Of a DNA stretch of 16,747 bases, positions 1 to 6,351 are shown piece after piece. The position numbers and the translations under genes were made by a program. Positions within the stretch are counted from its first letter, which is position 1. The number at the start of each line of letters is the position of its first letter. The DNA comes from an uncultured Clostridia bacterium (lineage in GTDB: Bacteria > Bacillota > Clostridia > Oscillospirales > Acutalibacteraceae), in the NCBI GenBank assembly GCA_946535695.1, contig CAMNDS010000007.1:1-16747 (forward strand). Reading direction: 5' to 3'. Below the pieces are notes generated by a model. That model made no database searches. It saw only the letters and a list, made by a program, of their open reading frames with translations, and was not told the origin of the DNA.

Positions 1-116
1 AAACCCTTAAACTGAAGCCTAGGATAATCAACTTCAATGAAACCTTTTCCTCATTCGTTCTTTGGATAGTTCTATAAATGTTTGACGGTAAGAACTACCG
101 ATTGCTCACCCATTAG
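1..116. other. Non-coding left edge with two competing hairpins
   Basis: I see no convincing gene here. The stretch lies just 3' of the tRNA on the minus strand. Two mutually exclusive hairpins can be drawn. One is a perfect 5-bp stem, CGGTA (86-90) with TACCG (96-100). The other is a longer stem in which AGTTCT (68-73) pairs with AGAACT (91-96), extended outward by 64-67 with one bulge. They may belong to the tRNA transcript's 3' trailer or to a neighbouring RNA cut by the window edge. Confidence 0.3.
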
Positions 117-202
117 TAGCGCTGGCCGGACTCGAACCGGCACGGACATTTCTGTCCAAGGGATTTTAAGTCCCTCGTGTCTACCATTTCCACCACAGCG
201 CC
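117..202 (-). tRNA. tRNA-Leu (anticodon UAA)
   Basis: On the minus strand this folds as a complete class II tRNA. The acceptor stem GGCGCTG pairs with CAGCGCT, with a G-U at the first pair. The anticodon stem AGGGA/TCCCT encloses the loop CTTAAAA, giving anticodon UAA, which reads UUA leucine codons. A long variable arm (about TGGACAGAAATGTCC) and the T arm GCCGG-TTCGAGT-CCGGC follow, and the discriminator base is A, as usual for leucine. No CCA is encoded. UUA is a common leucine codon in this AT-rich genome, so the gene probably supports phage translation. The anticodon UAA does not decode the UAA stop codon. Confidence 0.95.
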
Positions 203-652
203 ATTTAATAACTCAACTCCTAACTCTTTTATTTAATTTAAAAAGATAACGCTCGTTGCGTCTTAGCGTTTGCTTTTAACTACCTCACCGATATAAGTAG
301 TTGCGGGATATGATAAGGAATCTAAAATTAGACTATCCTCTCATGACTAAAAAACCTCTCGGTAAACAACAAAAACGTCATGCTTGTTTATATATAATCA
401 TCAATACGTCAAATATCGCTTTTATATCGTCTCTCCGATAGTCACTCACTTATTGTTTACGAAGTTCAAGTCAGTCAAAAACTATTTCTTTATGATTTTA
501 TATATCAAATTTCGTGTGCAAATTTAGTATCAAATCAAACTTTTTTATTTTTAATTTTTAATGATACCTGTGTCATTTATTCAAATAACTCTTTCGTTTT
601 TTCTTTCTTCTATTTAATATATAAAACTATCAAAAATCTTTAGTAGAAAAAT
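203..652. other. Gene-poor, hairpin-rich stretch upstream of the tRNA
   Basis: No ORF longer than about 32 codons is present and none looks convincing. Four inverted repeats stand out within 200 bases: 241-277 (13-bp stem with two mismatches), a TCTAA/TTAGA hairpin near 321-334, TAAACAA (363-369) with TTGTTTA (384-390), and TATCG (425-429) with CGATA (436-440). The stretch also has more G and C between 240 and 480 than the surrounding spacers. This could be the leader of the tRNA transcript or one or more small RNAs. I recognise no known RNA family. Confidence 0.35.
241..277 (-). terminator. Hairpin with T-run, possible terminator before the tRNA
   Basis: The stem is AACGCT paired with AGCGTT (248-253 with 265-270). 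After two mismatches it extends as AAAAG with CTTTT. Read on the minus strand, the stem is followed by CTTTTTAAATT, which resembles a factor-independent terminator. It would separate whatever is transcribed from 300-540 from the tRNA. It could equally be a structural or processing hairpin. Confidence 0.3.
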
Positions 653-674
653 AAAAAAAGCGGTCAACGACCGC
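653..674 (-). terminator. Rho-independent terminator of the long minus-strand cluster
   Basis: A perfect 6-bp GC-rich stem, GCGGTC (660-665) with GACCGC (669-674), encloses a three-base loop. On the minus strand it is followed directly by seven T and then ATTTTT. It lies about 165 bases past the stop of the polynucleotide kinase gene and is the first strong terminator after it. It likely ends the 8237-to-840 transcript and any unit starting near 800. Confidence 0.85.
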
Positions 675-702
675 CTACCAAAGATAATATATATAGTTAC
701 AG

Positions 703-798
703 TCATGAAATTTCACGCGAGAGATCTTGTCCGACGGCAAATGATAAGCTGGAACATAAAGACCAATTATTTATATGATATGTATGCAAGTATCTCAT
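703..798 (-). CDS. Possible 31-residue small protein
   Basis: An uninterrupted ATG-to-TGA frame of 31 codons begins MRYLHTYHINNWSLC and ends DLSREIS. It sits between the kinase gene and the terminator at 653-674, so it could be the last gene of the cluster. The segment is richer in G and C than flanking spacers, which suits either coding sequence or a structured RNA. I do not recognise the protein. It has no clear ribosome-binding site, and length alone cannot exclude chance. Confidence 0.3.
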   Translation of the reverse strand: MRYLHTYHINNWSLCSSLSFAVGQDLSREIS

Positions 799-839
799 GA
801 TTCAAAACTTATAATAATTATTAAAACCAAAAATTTAAA

Positions 840-1745
840 TCATTCGGATTCCCATACTTGATAACAAGGAAGACCCAATTTCCTCCACATTTTAACACAT
901 TTATTTGAGTCCTCATAAATGCCTATTACATAATACGTGTCTTTTATATATTTTTCATATAGTTCTTTTTTAACAATTTCGCCAGATCTATGGTCTCCTT
1001 TTTCTCTCATGAGGAGATGATATTCGCGCCCTCGCATATACGAAGTTAACCATTTACAGCTATGTTGTCTGCTGAGTTCATCTACACCAGAATCATCTTC
1101 TCTCCCAGTGATAAAAAATATATCAACTCCGGAATCTCTTAAACGGATGAGATTCTCCATCAAGGGACTATTGCATCTATCTTCTTCACATCTTTCATAT
1201 TCATACGGCGAACGCCCCGAAGTATGAATAGCTACTGTACCGTCTAAGTCGCAAATGATACATGGTTGCAACGTTGAATCTTCTTTGATCTCTCGATTAT
1301 CTATATACATCTCTTTTCTAAACTCCTTTTCGAAATATTTCATATAAAATGATTTGATAACCGATTTTCCCGTAGATCTTTCTCGTTTAGAATCTCTTAA
1401 AAGTGCTTCTTTATAAGGAATATAGAATTTATTCCATTCGATATCATATTCGTAGTCCTCCGCGCGATTTTTAAATTTTAAAATAGTCTTTGGATTAAGG
1501 TTTGTATTATCTGAGATAATAGTTAAACCATGTTCCATAGCTTTAATCATCATACTATCTTCGATATCGGTTATATATTTTTCCCGATTCGGTACCCAGT
1601 AAGTCCCAGTCGATTCGCGAATAGAATCCCTATTAATAACTATAGTATCATTACGTTCCTTTTCAGATAAACTATCTAGATACTGTTTGACCCAAGTCGA
1701 CTTTCCCGATGCGGGTGGGCCTTGCAAGATAATCAATTTTCTCAT
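840..1745 (-). CDS. pseT: T4 PseT-like polynucleotide 5'-kinase / 3'-phosphatase
   Basis: The enzyme phosphorylates 5'-OH ends and removes 3' phosphates (including 2',3'-cyclic) from RNA or DNA, preparing breaks for ligation. In T4 its main task is repairing tRNA cut by host anticodon nucleases. The protein is 301 residues, the length of T4 PseT. The N-terminal kinase domain has a P-loop GPPASGKST (9-17, with K15 and S16 as in T4), NRD..R (D40, R43), SDNTN (D79) and a basic RERSTGK (121-127). The C-terminal HAD-type phosphatase domain has DLDGT (166-170; D166, D168), ITGRED (212-217), REKGD (247-251) and YEDS (277-280). The start lies 6 bases past the stop of the upstream gene. It is probably the last large gene of the cluster. 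No RNA ligase partner is in this window. Confidence 0.95.
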   Translation of the reverse strand: MRKLIILQGPPASGKSTWVKQYLDSLSEKERNDTIVINRDSIRESTGTYWVPNREKYITDIEDSMMIKAMEHGLTIISDNTNLNPKTILKFKNRAEDYEYDIEWNKFYIPYKEALLRDSKRERSTGKSVIKSFYMKYFEKEFRKEMYIDNREIKEDSTLQPCIICDLDGTVAIHTSGRSPYEYERCEEDRCNSPLMENLIRLRDSGVDIFFITGREDDSGVDELSRQHSCKWLTSYMRGREYHLLMREKGDHRSGEIVKKELYEKYIKDTYYVIGIYEDSNKCVKMWRKLGLPCYQVWESE

Positions 1746-1751
1746 ATATAG

Positions 1752-2402
1752 TTACTTTTTTAGTTCATAAATCATCTTTCCGACATGCCCACAACGAATA
1801 CTTGCTTCTGCGTATGGTTGAATATCTTTTCTGAGGCAGCTGCGATAAAAATATAAGTCTTCTCCTAAACAATACGGCCCCATGTGAATTTGCGATTCCT
1901 CTTTAGCGAATATGAACCAATCATCATTTCCCCCTAGTTTTCTAAACGTATTTAAATCTATTAACGTACAACCCAATCCTGCCGCGTCGACGGGAATGAT
2001 GCCTTGATTAGGGAGTTCGGCTTGTGACATAAAAAATGGGCCGAAATTAATTTTATTTAAACCCTTGGGTTCATGTCTATACAACGTTGTAAATGGGTTA
2101 GAGTTGGTAATAGTTTCTAATTCCTTTCTGGGATAAGTACCATTAATTACCCATACGTTTGCATCAAGTAATTTTATTAAAGCATCTGAGGGAAGAATAA
2201 TATCAGAATCGACAAAAAATATATGGCTACATCCTTCTCGAAAGGCTAATTTAACCAATTGATTTCTTCCTTCAGCTACATTATATGAATGATGTATTTT
2301 TAATAATAGTTCAATATTTTCAGGTCTCTGTAAATTAAATAGAGACTCCATGGTTTCATGACACACAGTCTCAGCAGTAGTGATACCTATAAGTATTTTC
2401 AT
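1752..2402 (-). CDS. GT-A fold glycosyltransferase-like protein
   Basis: This 216-residue protein has features of family 2-type (GT-A) glycosyltransferases. The N-terminus is a beta-strand start, MKILIGITT. A VAEGRNQLVKLA segment (42-53) is followed by the metal-binding DxD motif in FFVDSDIILP (D65, D67). An acidic GEDLYFYRSC (180-189) could supply the catalytic base, and H206 could be a late metal ligand. Such enzymes move a sugar from a nucleotide sugar to an acceptor. The acceptor here is unknown: phage DNA bases, a virion protein or a host surface glycan are all possible. It lies directly upstream of the kinase/phosphatase gene and is presumably co-transcribed with it. The fold call is fairly firm and the substrate is open. 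Confidence 0.72.
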   Translation of the reverse strand: MKILIGITTAETVCHETMESLFNLQRPENIELLLKIHHSYNVAEGRNQLVKLAFREGCSHIFFVDSDIILPSDALIKLLDANVWVINGTYPRKELETITNSNPFTTLYRHEPKGLNKINFGPFFMSQAELPNQGIIPVDAAGLGCTLIDLNTFRKLGGNDDWFIFAKEESQIHMGPYCLGEDLYFYRSCLRKDIQPYAEASIRCGHVGKMIYELKK

Positions 2403-2427
2403 GTATTAATATATGAAAAATAACAAT

Positions 2428-2673
2428 TTATTTATTAAGTTTAAATTCTTGCATAAACTCAAAAGGACTAAACTCATATTCTACTCCATTATACATAGTA
2501 ACGAAGATTTTTCCATTTTTATCTTTATACGGATTACAAGAGATAGATTTTATTATGCCGCGTATATGATTGGTATATACGTATTTATCTACTAATAAAA
2601 AACGCATCGCTCGCACTAGATTATTAAAACCTGCTCCGAGTCTCATTATTTGATCTGTTTGTTCTAGCGTCAT
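2428..2673 (-). CDS. Small hypothetical protein (81 aa)
   Basis: I do not recognise this protein. The N-terminal half looks helical (MTLEQTDQIMRLGAGFNNLV) and the C-terminal half has strand-like segments (KIFVTMYNGVEYEFSPFEF). There are no membrane segments. One base separates its ATG from the stop of the preceding gene, and 25 bases separate its stop from the glycosyltransferase ATG, so it is part of the same transcript. Tight packing and a full-length open frame support it being real. Confidence 0.75.
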   Translation of the reverse strand: MTLEQTDQIMRLGAGFNNLVRAMRFLLVDKYVYTNHIRGIIKSISCNPYKDKNGKIFVTMYNGVEYEFSPFEFMQEFKLNK

Positions 2674-2674
2674 A

Positions 2675-3160
2675 TTAAATATAACATTGCCTGTTTTTAC
2701 AATAAACTGGTTTTATATTATGTAATTTCACCCATTTCCGAGGCTCTGATGCTTCCATGGGTGGTGTATTAATGTCTTTAAAGTAATAATATATACAACT
2801 TGAACTACTTTGATATGAACGAAACCAAATTAAACGATTTCTATACCATCCAATATAATATCCTAATTTATAATCATCTTCGAAATGAATAGGACAATCA
2901 AATTGTCTACCATCTCCAAAGTTTTCGCCGACAGTAAACGTCTCTCCACAATATTGCCATTTCGTTTTATAGTTTCTATATTCTTCTGCTAAAATTGAAT
3001 CTGCATTGCGTTTAGAAATTTTTCGAAGATATAAATAAGGTAAATTTTCACTTGTAACTTCTATAGGTTTAGGAGAAAGGCATTTATATCCTTTTTCGGT
3101 CTTTTTGAAAATCTTTCCTTTATTTTTTGAATAGTAAAATTCTATAAATTCTTTTTTCAT
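2675..3160 (-). CDS. Hypothetical protein (161 aa)
   Basis: I do not recognise this protein. It is soluble, rich in aromatic and basic residues, and contains five cysteines (C26, C71, C89, C122, C154) plus C159 near the end. There is no obvious CxxC zinc knuckle. Central WQYCGETFTVGENFGDGRQF and YYIGWYRNRLIWFRSY segments suggest a beta-rich fold. Its start overlaps the stop of the upstream 71-residue gene by four bases (ATGA), typical of translational coupling in phage operons. Confidence 0.78.
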   Translation of the reverse strand: MKKEFIEFYYSKNKGKIFKKTEKGYKCLSPKPIEVTSENLPYLYLRKISKRNADSILAEEYRNYKTKWQYCGETFTVGENFGDGRQFDCPIHFEDDYKLGYYIGWYRNRLIWFRSYQSSSSCIYYYFKDINTPPMEASEPRKWVKLHNIKPVYCKNRQCYI

Positions 3161-3372
3161 AGCATATATGATATATAATTAAGCAATTCTTCTTTTGTAG
3201 CAAAAATTTCATTTGCTAAATAATAGCATTTTTCTTCATTTACTCCATATCGTTCAAGTACTCCACATTTATCAATAGAATATAAAATCTCTGTGATTTT
3301 TACTTTACTTGGTTTATTACCATATATGATATATGCCTCATCATATAGATTAAATTTTGTTTCTATAGTCAT
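3157..3372 (-). CDS. Small hypothetical protein (71 aa) with a FATKEELL C-terminal motif
   Basis: This small protein has alternating beta strands (YDEAYIIYGNKPSKVKITEI) followed by a YYLANEIFATKEELLNYI tail. The tail pattern (hydrophobic, FATKEEL, hydrophobic) is one I associate with small accessory proteins of Bacteroidota phages. That recall is not checked and no function is known to me. It is coupled to the next gene by an ATGA overlap. The gene before it on the transcript, 3407-3544, ends 34 bases upstream. Confidence 0.75.
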   Translation of the reverse strand: MTIETKFNLYDEAYIIYGNKPSKVKITEILYSIDKCGVLERYGVNEEKCYYLANEIFATKEELLNYISYML

Positions 3373-3406
3373 AAAACTTATTATTTTTTTATAATTCTTT
3401 CCAATG

Positions 3407-3544
3407 TTATTTAAACGCTTTCGCTCGTGAACTATTTAAGATGGAAGGACATGCAGCGATTTTCATTGCCCGTATTTCGTCTGCAACTCTTCTTAAGAAA
3501 TTTATATTTAGTTGTTCCTGTTTATCTTTAATAGTACTTCTCAT
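3407..3544 (-). CDS. Small basic protein (45 aa), translationally coupled
   Basis: This intact 45-codon frame starts MRSTIKDKQEQLNINFLR and ends SSRAKAFK. It is basic and probably helical, with no recognised domain. The main support is its ATG, which overlaps the stop of the preceding (decayed) frame by four bases (ATGA). The same coupling occurs at two other gene junctions in this cluster. Because the upstream gene is damaged, translation of this one may be reduced. Confidence 0.55.
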   Translation of the reverse strand: MRSTIKDKQEQLNINFLRRVADEIRAMKIAACPSILNSSRAKAFK

Positions 3545-3928
3545 TGTTCATATTTAGCTTTAAGACGTTCAAGCTCTTTACGTTCTTTTTCTTCTTTTTC
3601 TTTTGCTGCTTTTGATTCTTTAGCAAGCTTTTCTACTTCACGTTCTGCTAAAATATCATTAACATATTTTTGCAGTTTTTCATCACTCCAAGTCATCATT
3701 TCTGCATTAAACTTTCCAACGTGCTGTTCTTGACCACCATAACCCCCGAAACTCCCAGCATACTATGTACACATAACCGTCATCATTTAATTAGGCAGTG
3801 TCAATAAATGCAACCTCGTTATCAACTTTACCAAGAAAGTACGTTACTCTATTAACGTCTTTCACGAACTTAACCTGAAGTTCTGAATATTTTTTAAGTT
3901 CTTCTTTTGTTATACTTAATCTTGAATT
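3541..3928 (-). pseudogene. Decayed small gene: internal stop plus frameshift
   Basis: Two well-formed protein segments lie in different frames. Segment one (3928 to about 3745) reads SRLSITKEELKKYSELQVKF, then a VTYFLGKVDNEVAFIDTA stretch. It is interrupted by TAA at 3791-3793 and resumes LNDDGYVYIVCWEF. One base must then be skipped, most simply in the C run at 3743-3747 (five G on the coding strand). Segment two then runs YGGQEQHVGKFNAEMMTWSD to a charged, coiled-coil tail ending KAKYEQ and the stop at 3541-3543. No ATG, GTG or TTG is found at the expected beginning. The last 52 residues could still be made from an internal ATG at 3699. Its end overlaps the next gene by ATGA. I do not recognise the family. 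Confidence 0.65.
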
Positions 3929-3932
3929 ATAA

Positions 3933-4171
3933 TTACTTATCTTCCAAATAAATAATTTCAATATCACCAAATACCGATTCTATTTGATTCTAGTAATCGT
4001 TTAATGTTACTTTGAAACAATCATTTTTACAGTGGCATTATATTCATTAGCAAGTTTTTGCAAATATTTTCTTGCGTTTTCTTCATTATAAAAATACTTA
4101 TCAGACTCAACATTATAAGTATCATCATTATAAGTTTTATAATTTGTCGTAATAAAAATTACTCGATAAAT
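3933..4171 (-). pseudogene. Decayed small gene: lost start, frameshift and internal stop
   Basis: A coding-like frame begins near 4171 (ATT TAT CGA) and reads YRVIFITTNYKTYNDDTYNV, continuing through FYNEENARKYLQKLANEYNA. It ends at a stop at 4007-4009. Re-adding one A in the five-A run near 4030 restores a longer frame, KNDCFKVTLNDY. That frame has a TAG at 3990-3992 and continues NQIESVFGDIEIIYLEDK to TAA at 3933-3935. There is no normal start codon, though rare ATT initiation is possible. The protein resembles the many small beta-alpha proteins encoded nearby. Its location right after the 198-residue gene suggests it was once part of the operon. Confidence 0.6.
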
Positions 4172-4201
4172 AGGTTTCCTAATTATAACATATATTATGA
4201 T

Positions 4202-4798
4202 TTAAATGTTTTTAATTTTTGTCCAATCTCCACTACATTTACACCAGTCTTTCGCTACTTTTTGCGCGTATGACTTATCACTAAATTTATAATTTCCATA
4301 TTTATCACAAATATCTATTTTTCCTATTTTTACATACCAATGATGCCCATTTGGCCACTGTAAAAATCTACAGTCTTCATAATTATAATCATATGGATAA
4401 ATTAATTCTTCAGTATATTTTTCATCATCATATTCTGGAGCATCGTTAGAACAAAAATAAGGAAGGCCATCAGTAAAATATATAAATCTACCTTTAGTAA
4501 ACATTTCAATTCTATCTTTGAATGTTTTTTCCTCTAATGACGTTGCGGCCTTTAACCAACTAGTTTCTTTAAATCCCATTTCAAGTTCAACAGCGGTGCG
4601 CCAAACAGATGATGTATGATTCCTACTGAATATTTCACCATCTTTCAAAATAATTGTATTATTAATAAAATCTTCAGCGCCTTCCTTAAACTCTCGGCCG
4701 CAGATTTTATTAAAATGGTCAATTATATCCTGAATAGATTCAGGTTTAAAATACCAAGTATTATTAAACTTTACGAAATGATACATAGAAAACCGCAT
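4202..4798 (-). CDS. Hypothetical protein (198 aa)
   Basis: I do not recognise this protein. It is soluble, rich in aromatic residues and carries scattered acidic patches (DAPEYDDEKYTEEL). The C-terminal third is cysteine- and tryptophan-rich (WPNGHHWYVKIGKIDICDKY, then WCKCSGDW). Its ATG shares one base with the stop of the yqeY-like gene (TAATG), which fixes the start and points to coupled translation. The end falls 30 bases before the first decayed gene. Confidence 0.8.
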   Translation of the reverse strand: MRFSMYHFVKFNNTWYFKPESIQDIIDHFNKICGREFKEGAEDFINNTIILKDGEIFSRNHTSSVWRTAVELEMGFKETSWLKAATSLEEKTFKDRIEMFTKGRFIYFTDGLPYFCSNDAPEYDDEKYTEELIYPYDYNYEDCRFLQWPNGHHWYVKIGKIDICDKYGNYKFSDKSYAQKVAKDWCKCSGDWTKIKNI

Positions 4799-5244
4799 TA
4801 AATATGATTTTTAAGTTCTATACTTATTATTTTTCCTAATGTAGGGGAATCATATTTTGTTTTAACTAGTTCTATTAAAGATTTCATATCTTTCATTTCC
4901 CATTTAGAACCATCTTGTTTTCCTATATCTAATATAGATTTTACATATTCTCTTATTTCTTCTTCGGATGGAAGCTTTGGAACATATCTATTAATAATAT
5001 CAATTTCTAATTGTTCTTTATTTGCAAGTTCTTGCCTTCCGGCAGCAATATATTGCTTAATAGAATCTTCTCTTTGTGTTATCATCTTAAGAAGAATTTT
5101 TGTTTCAGATTGTTCATTAATGATATTTCCATCTTTTTCTGCTTTAAGAAGCTCCGCTTTAATCAATCTAAGAGTATTAAGAAGGTCTTTATTTCCTTCA
5201 TGCATTGCTGATTGAATTAGTTCATTTAATTTATTATAAATCAT
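4798..5244 (-). CDS. yqeY: GatB/YqeY domain protein
   Basis: This 148-residue protein matches the usual length and pattern of the YqeY family, which is related to the C-terminal tail domain of the GatB subunit of tRNA-dependent amidotransferase. Visible family features are LNTLRLIKAELLKAEKDG (24-41), an IIxxMIxQREDSIxQY-type helix (about 52-65) with AAGRQELANKE, EIDIINRYVPKLPSEEEI (79-96), and a C-terminal segment ending SPTLGKII. The family may act in tRNA or amidotransferase-related chemistry, but its biochemical role is not settled. It starts four bases past the ATPase stop and shares one base with the next gene. YqeY in a phage is uncommon and was probably acquired from a bacterium. Confidence 0.88.
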   Translation of the reverse strand: MIYNKLNELIQSAMHEGNKDLLNTLRLIKAELLKAEKDGNIINEQSETKILLKMITQREDSIKQYIAAGRQELANKEQLEIDIINRYVPKLPSEEEIREYVKSILDIGKQDGSKWEMKDMKSLIELVKTKYDSPTLGKIISIELKNHI

Positions 5245-5248
5245 GTAC

Positions 5249-6271
5249 TTAAAATTTTTGACTATTTAACGTTTTTAAAATATTGTTTGTATATTCTTCA
5301 TCTATAGAAATTATGTTATAAATATCATTATTTCTAATGGATTCTGTTAATATTAATGGGTTATGTGTTATAAGAATAACCTGAGTGTTTGTCTTTTTAA
5401 CAAAAGTTGGTAATATATTAGAATATAAATGCCATACATTCAATATATCTAAAGATTTATCAACTTCATCAAATAATACTGTTATCGGACAAGGCTTGTC
5501 AAAATTTTTAAATTGTTTTAAATAATCAATTTGATACTTATAACAAGTAGTCCATACATCATTTAAACATTTTGACTTAATTCTATCTTCCCATGGTTTA
5601 ATAATATCTTTTAATGATAATTTGTTTTCGATTATAGATAAAATCTTACTAAATATAAATATTGTGTTTTGCCCTTGTGATATTTTATCTTTAATCCACA
5701 AATATTGAACTTCATCTCCAGTATTCTTCAATGTCGAACCAGATAAATCCCCAAAATACTTAGCCTGCTCTTTTGTTTTTTGAAAGTTATCAAAATAAAT
5801 TGGGGCGCCATCCCAATTAATAATAGAAGTATTTTGCTTATAACGATCAACAGTATTTAAAATATCATTAAATGTCAACTCACCAAAAATATCATAACTT
5901 ATTTCCATCGGGTCAACAATCTTAGTTAACCCGTCAGTTGGAATAAGAGCATTTCCGGCTAATGCTTTAAGAATAGTAGTTTTTCCTGAACCATTAGATC
6001 CAAAAATGATATTTATTTTATTGGCTTCAAAATTAATAGTCCTTCCTATAAGGAATTTAGCGCATTCTAGTTTATATTCATCTTTATGTTCGTTATAATA
6101 TACAAGCTCTTCTTTATATTGTTTTAAAGCATTTTCATAGTCTTCATTATAATTATCTCTAGTATAATTCATGCGCCCATGAAACCTATTTCTAGTAGGT
6201 TCTATTGGTTTATCAAGTTTTTTATATATATACCCAGTTCCGGTTTCTGGAAATGTTATGTTTTTTATCAT
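5249..6271 (-). CDS. ABC-type (AAA_21/SMC-like) ATPase of unknown role
   Basis: A complete ABC-ATPase motif set is visible in 340 residues. Walker A is GSNGSGKTT (91-99), the signature-like loop is ISQGQ (197-201), Walker B is ITVLFDEVD (263-271), a D-loop-like SLDI follows, and the switch histidine is in ILITHNP (299-305). There is no long coiled coil and no transmembrane domain. That sets it apart from SbcC/Rad50 and from transporters and fits stand-alone AAA_21-type ATPases. The N-terminal 80 residues are charged and aromatic, with no recognised domain. Relatives act in DNA repair, in nuclease-coupled defence or in unknown processes. No nuclease (TOPRIM or HNH) is adjacent, so a defence role is not supported. 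It lies between the ligase and yqeY genes, 80 bases after the ligase stop. Confidence 0.82.
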   Translation of the reverse strand: MIKNITFPETGTGYIYKKLDKPIEPTRNRFHGRMNYTRDNYNEDYENALKQYKEELVYYNEHKDEYKLECAKFLIGRTINFEANKINIIFGSNGSGKTTILKALAGNALIPTDGLTKIVDPMEISYDIFGELTFNDILNTVDRYKQNTSIINWDGAPIYFDNFQKTKEQAKYFGDLSGSTLKNTGDEVQYLWIKDKISQGQNTIFIFSKILSIIENKLSLKDIIKPWEDRIKSKCLNDVWTTCYKYQIDYLKQFKNFDKPCPITVLFDEVDKSLDILNVWHLYSNILPTFVKKTNTQVILITHNPLILTESIRNNDIYNIISIDEEYTNNILKTLNSQKF

Positions 6272-6313
6272 TGGTTTAATTTATTTACCATACTCAGTAA
6301 ATATAACTAATGT

Positions 6314-6340
6314 AATTTTCTATTTTTTATATAGAAAATT
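6314..6340. repeat. Perfect 10-bp AT-rich hairpin between ligase and ATPase genes
   Basis: AATTTTCTAT (6314-6323) pairs perfectly with ATAGAAAATT (6331-6340) across a seven-base loop. It is in the only sizeable spacer in this part of the cluster. Neither strand has a long T run after the stem, so it is a weak terminator candidate at best. It could stabilise a processed mRNA end or be an operator. Confidence 0.4.
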
Positions 6341-6351
6341 TATACAAATCT

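Noticed and set aside
117..202. tRNA with anticodon UAA as a stop suppressor explaining the interrupted genes
   Set aside because: Anticodon UAA pairs with UUA leucine codons. A UAA suppressor would need anticodon UUA. The body and discriminator base are also normal leucine features.
343..441. 32-residue plus-strand ORF starting MTKKPLGKQQKRHA
   Set aside because: It overlaps two hairpins, is on the strand opposite to all neighbours, lacks a promoter or ribosome site, and its second half is low-complexity hydrophobic. Chance or RNA structure is more likely.
768..775. TATAAATA as promoter for a small RNA ending at the 653-674 terminator
   Set aside because: It falls inside the possible 31-codon frame, and this A/T 8-mer is expected several times by chance here.
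3512..3733. 73-codon plus-strand ORF rich in Ser and Phe
   Set aside because: It is antisense to the charged Lys/Glu tail of the decayed gene at 3541-3928, whose composition produces Phe/Ser shadows.
5249..6271. ATPase as PtuA (Septu) or OLD-type defence protein
   Set aside because: No HNH or TOPRIM nuclease is fused or adjacent. The neighbour is YqeY-like.
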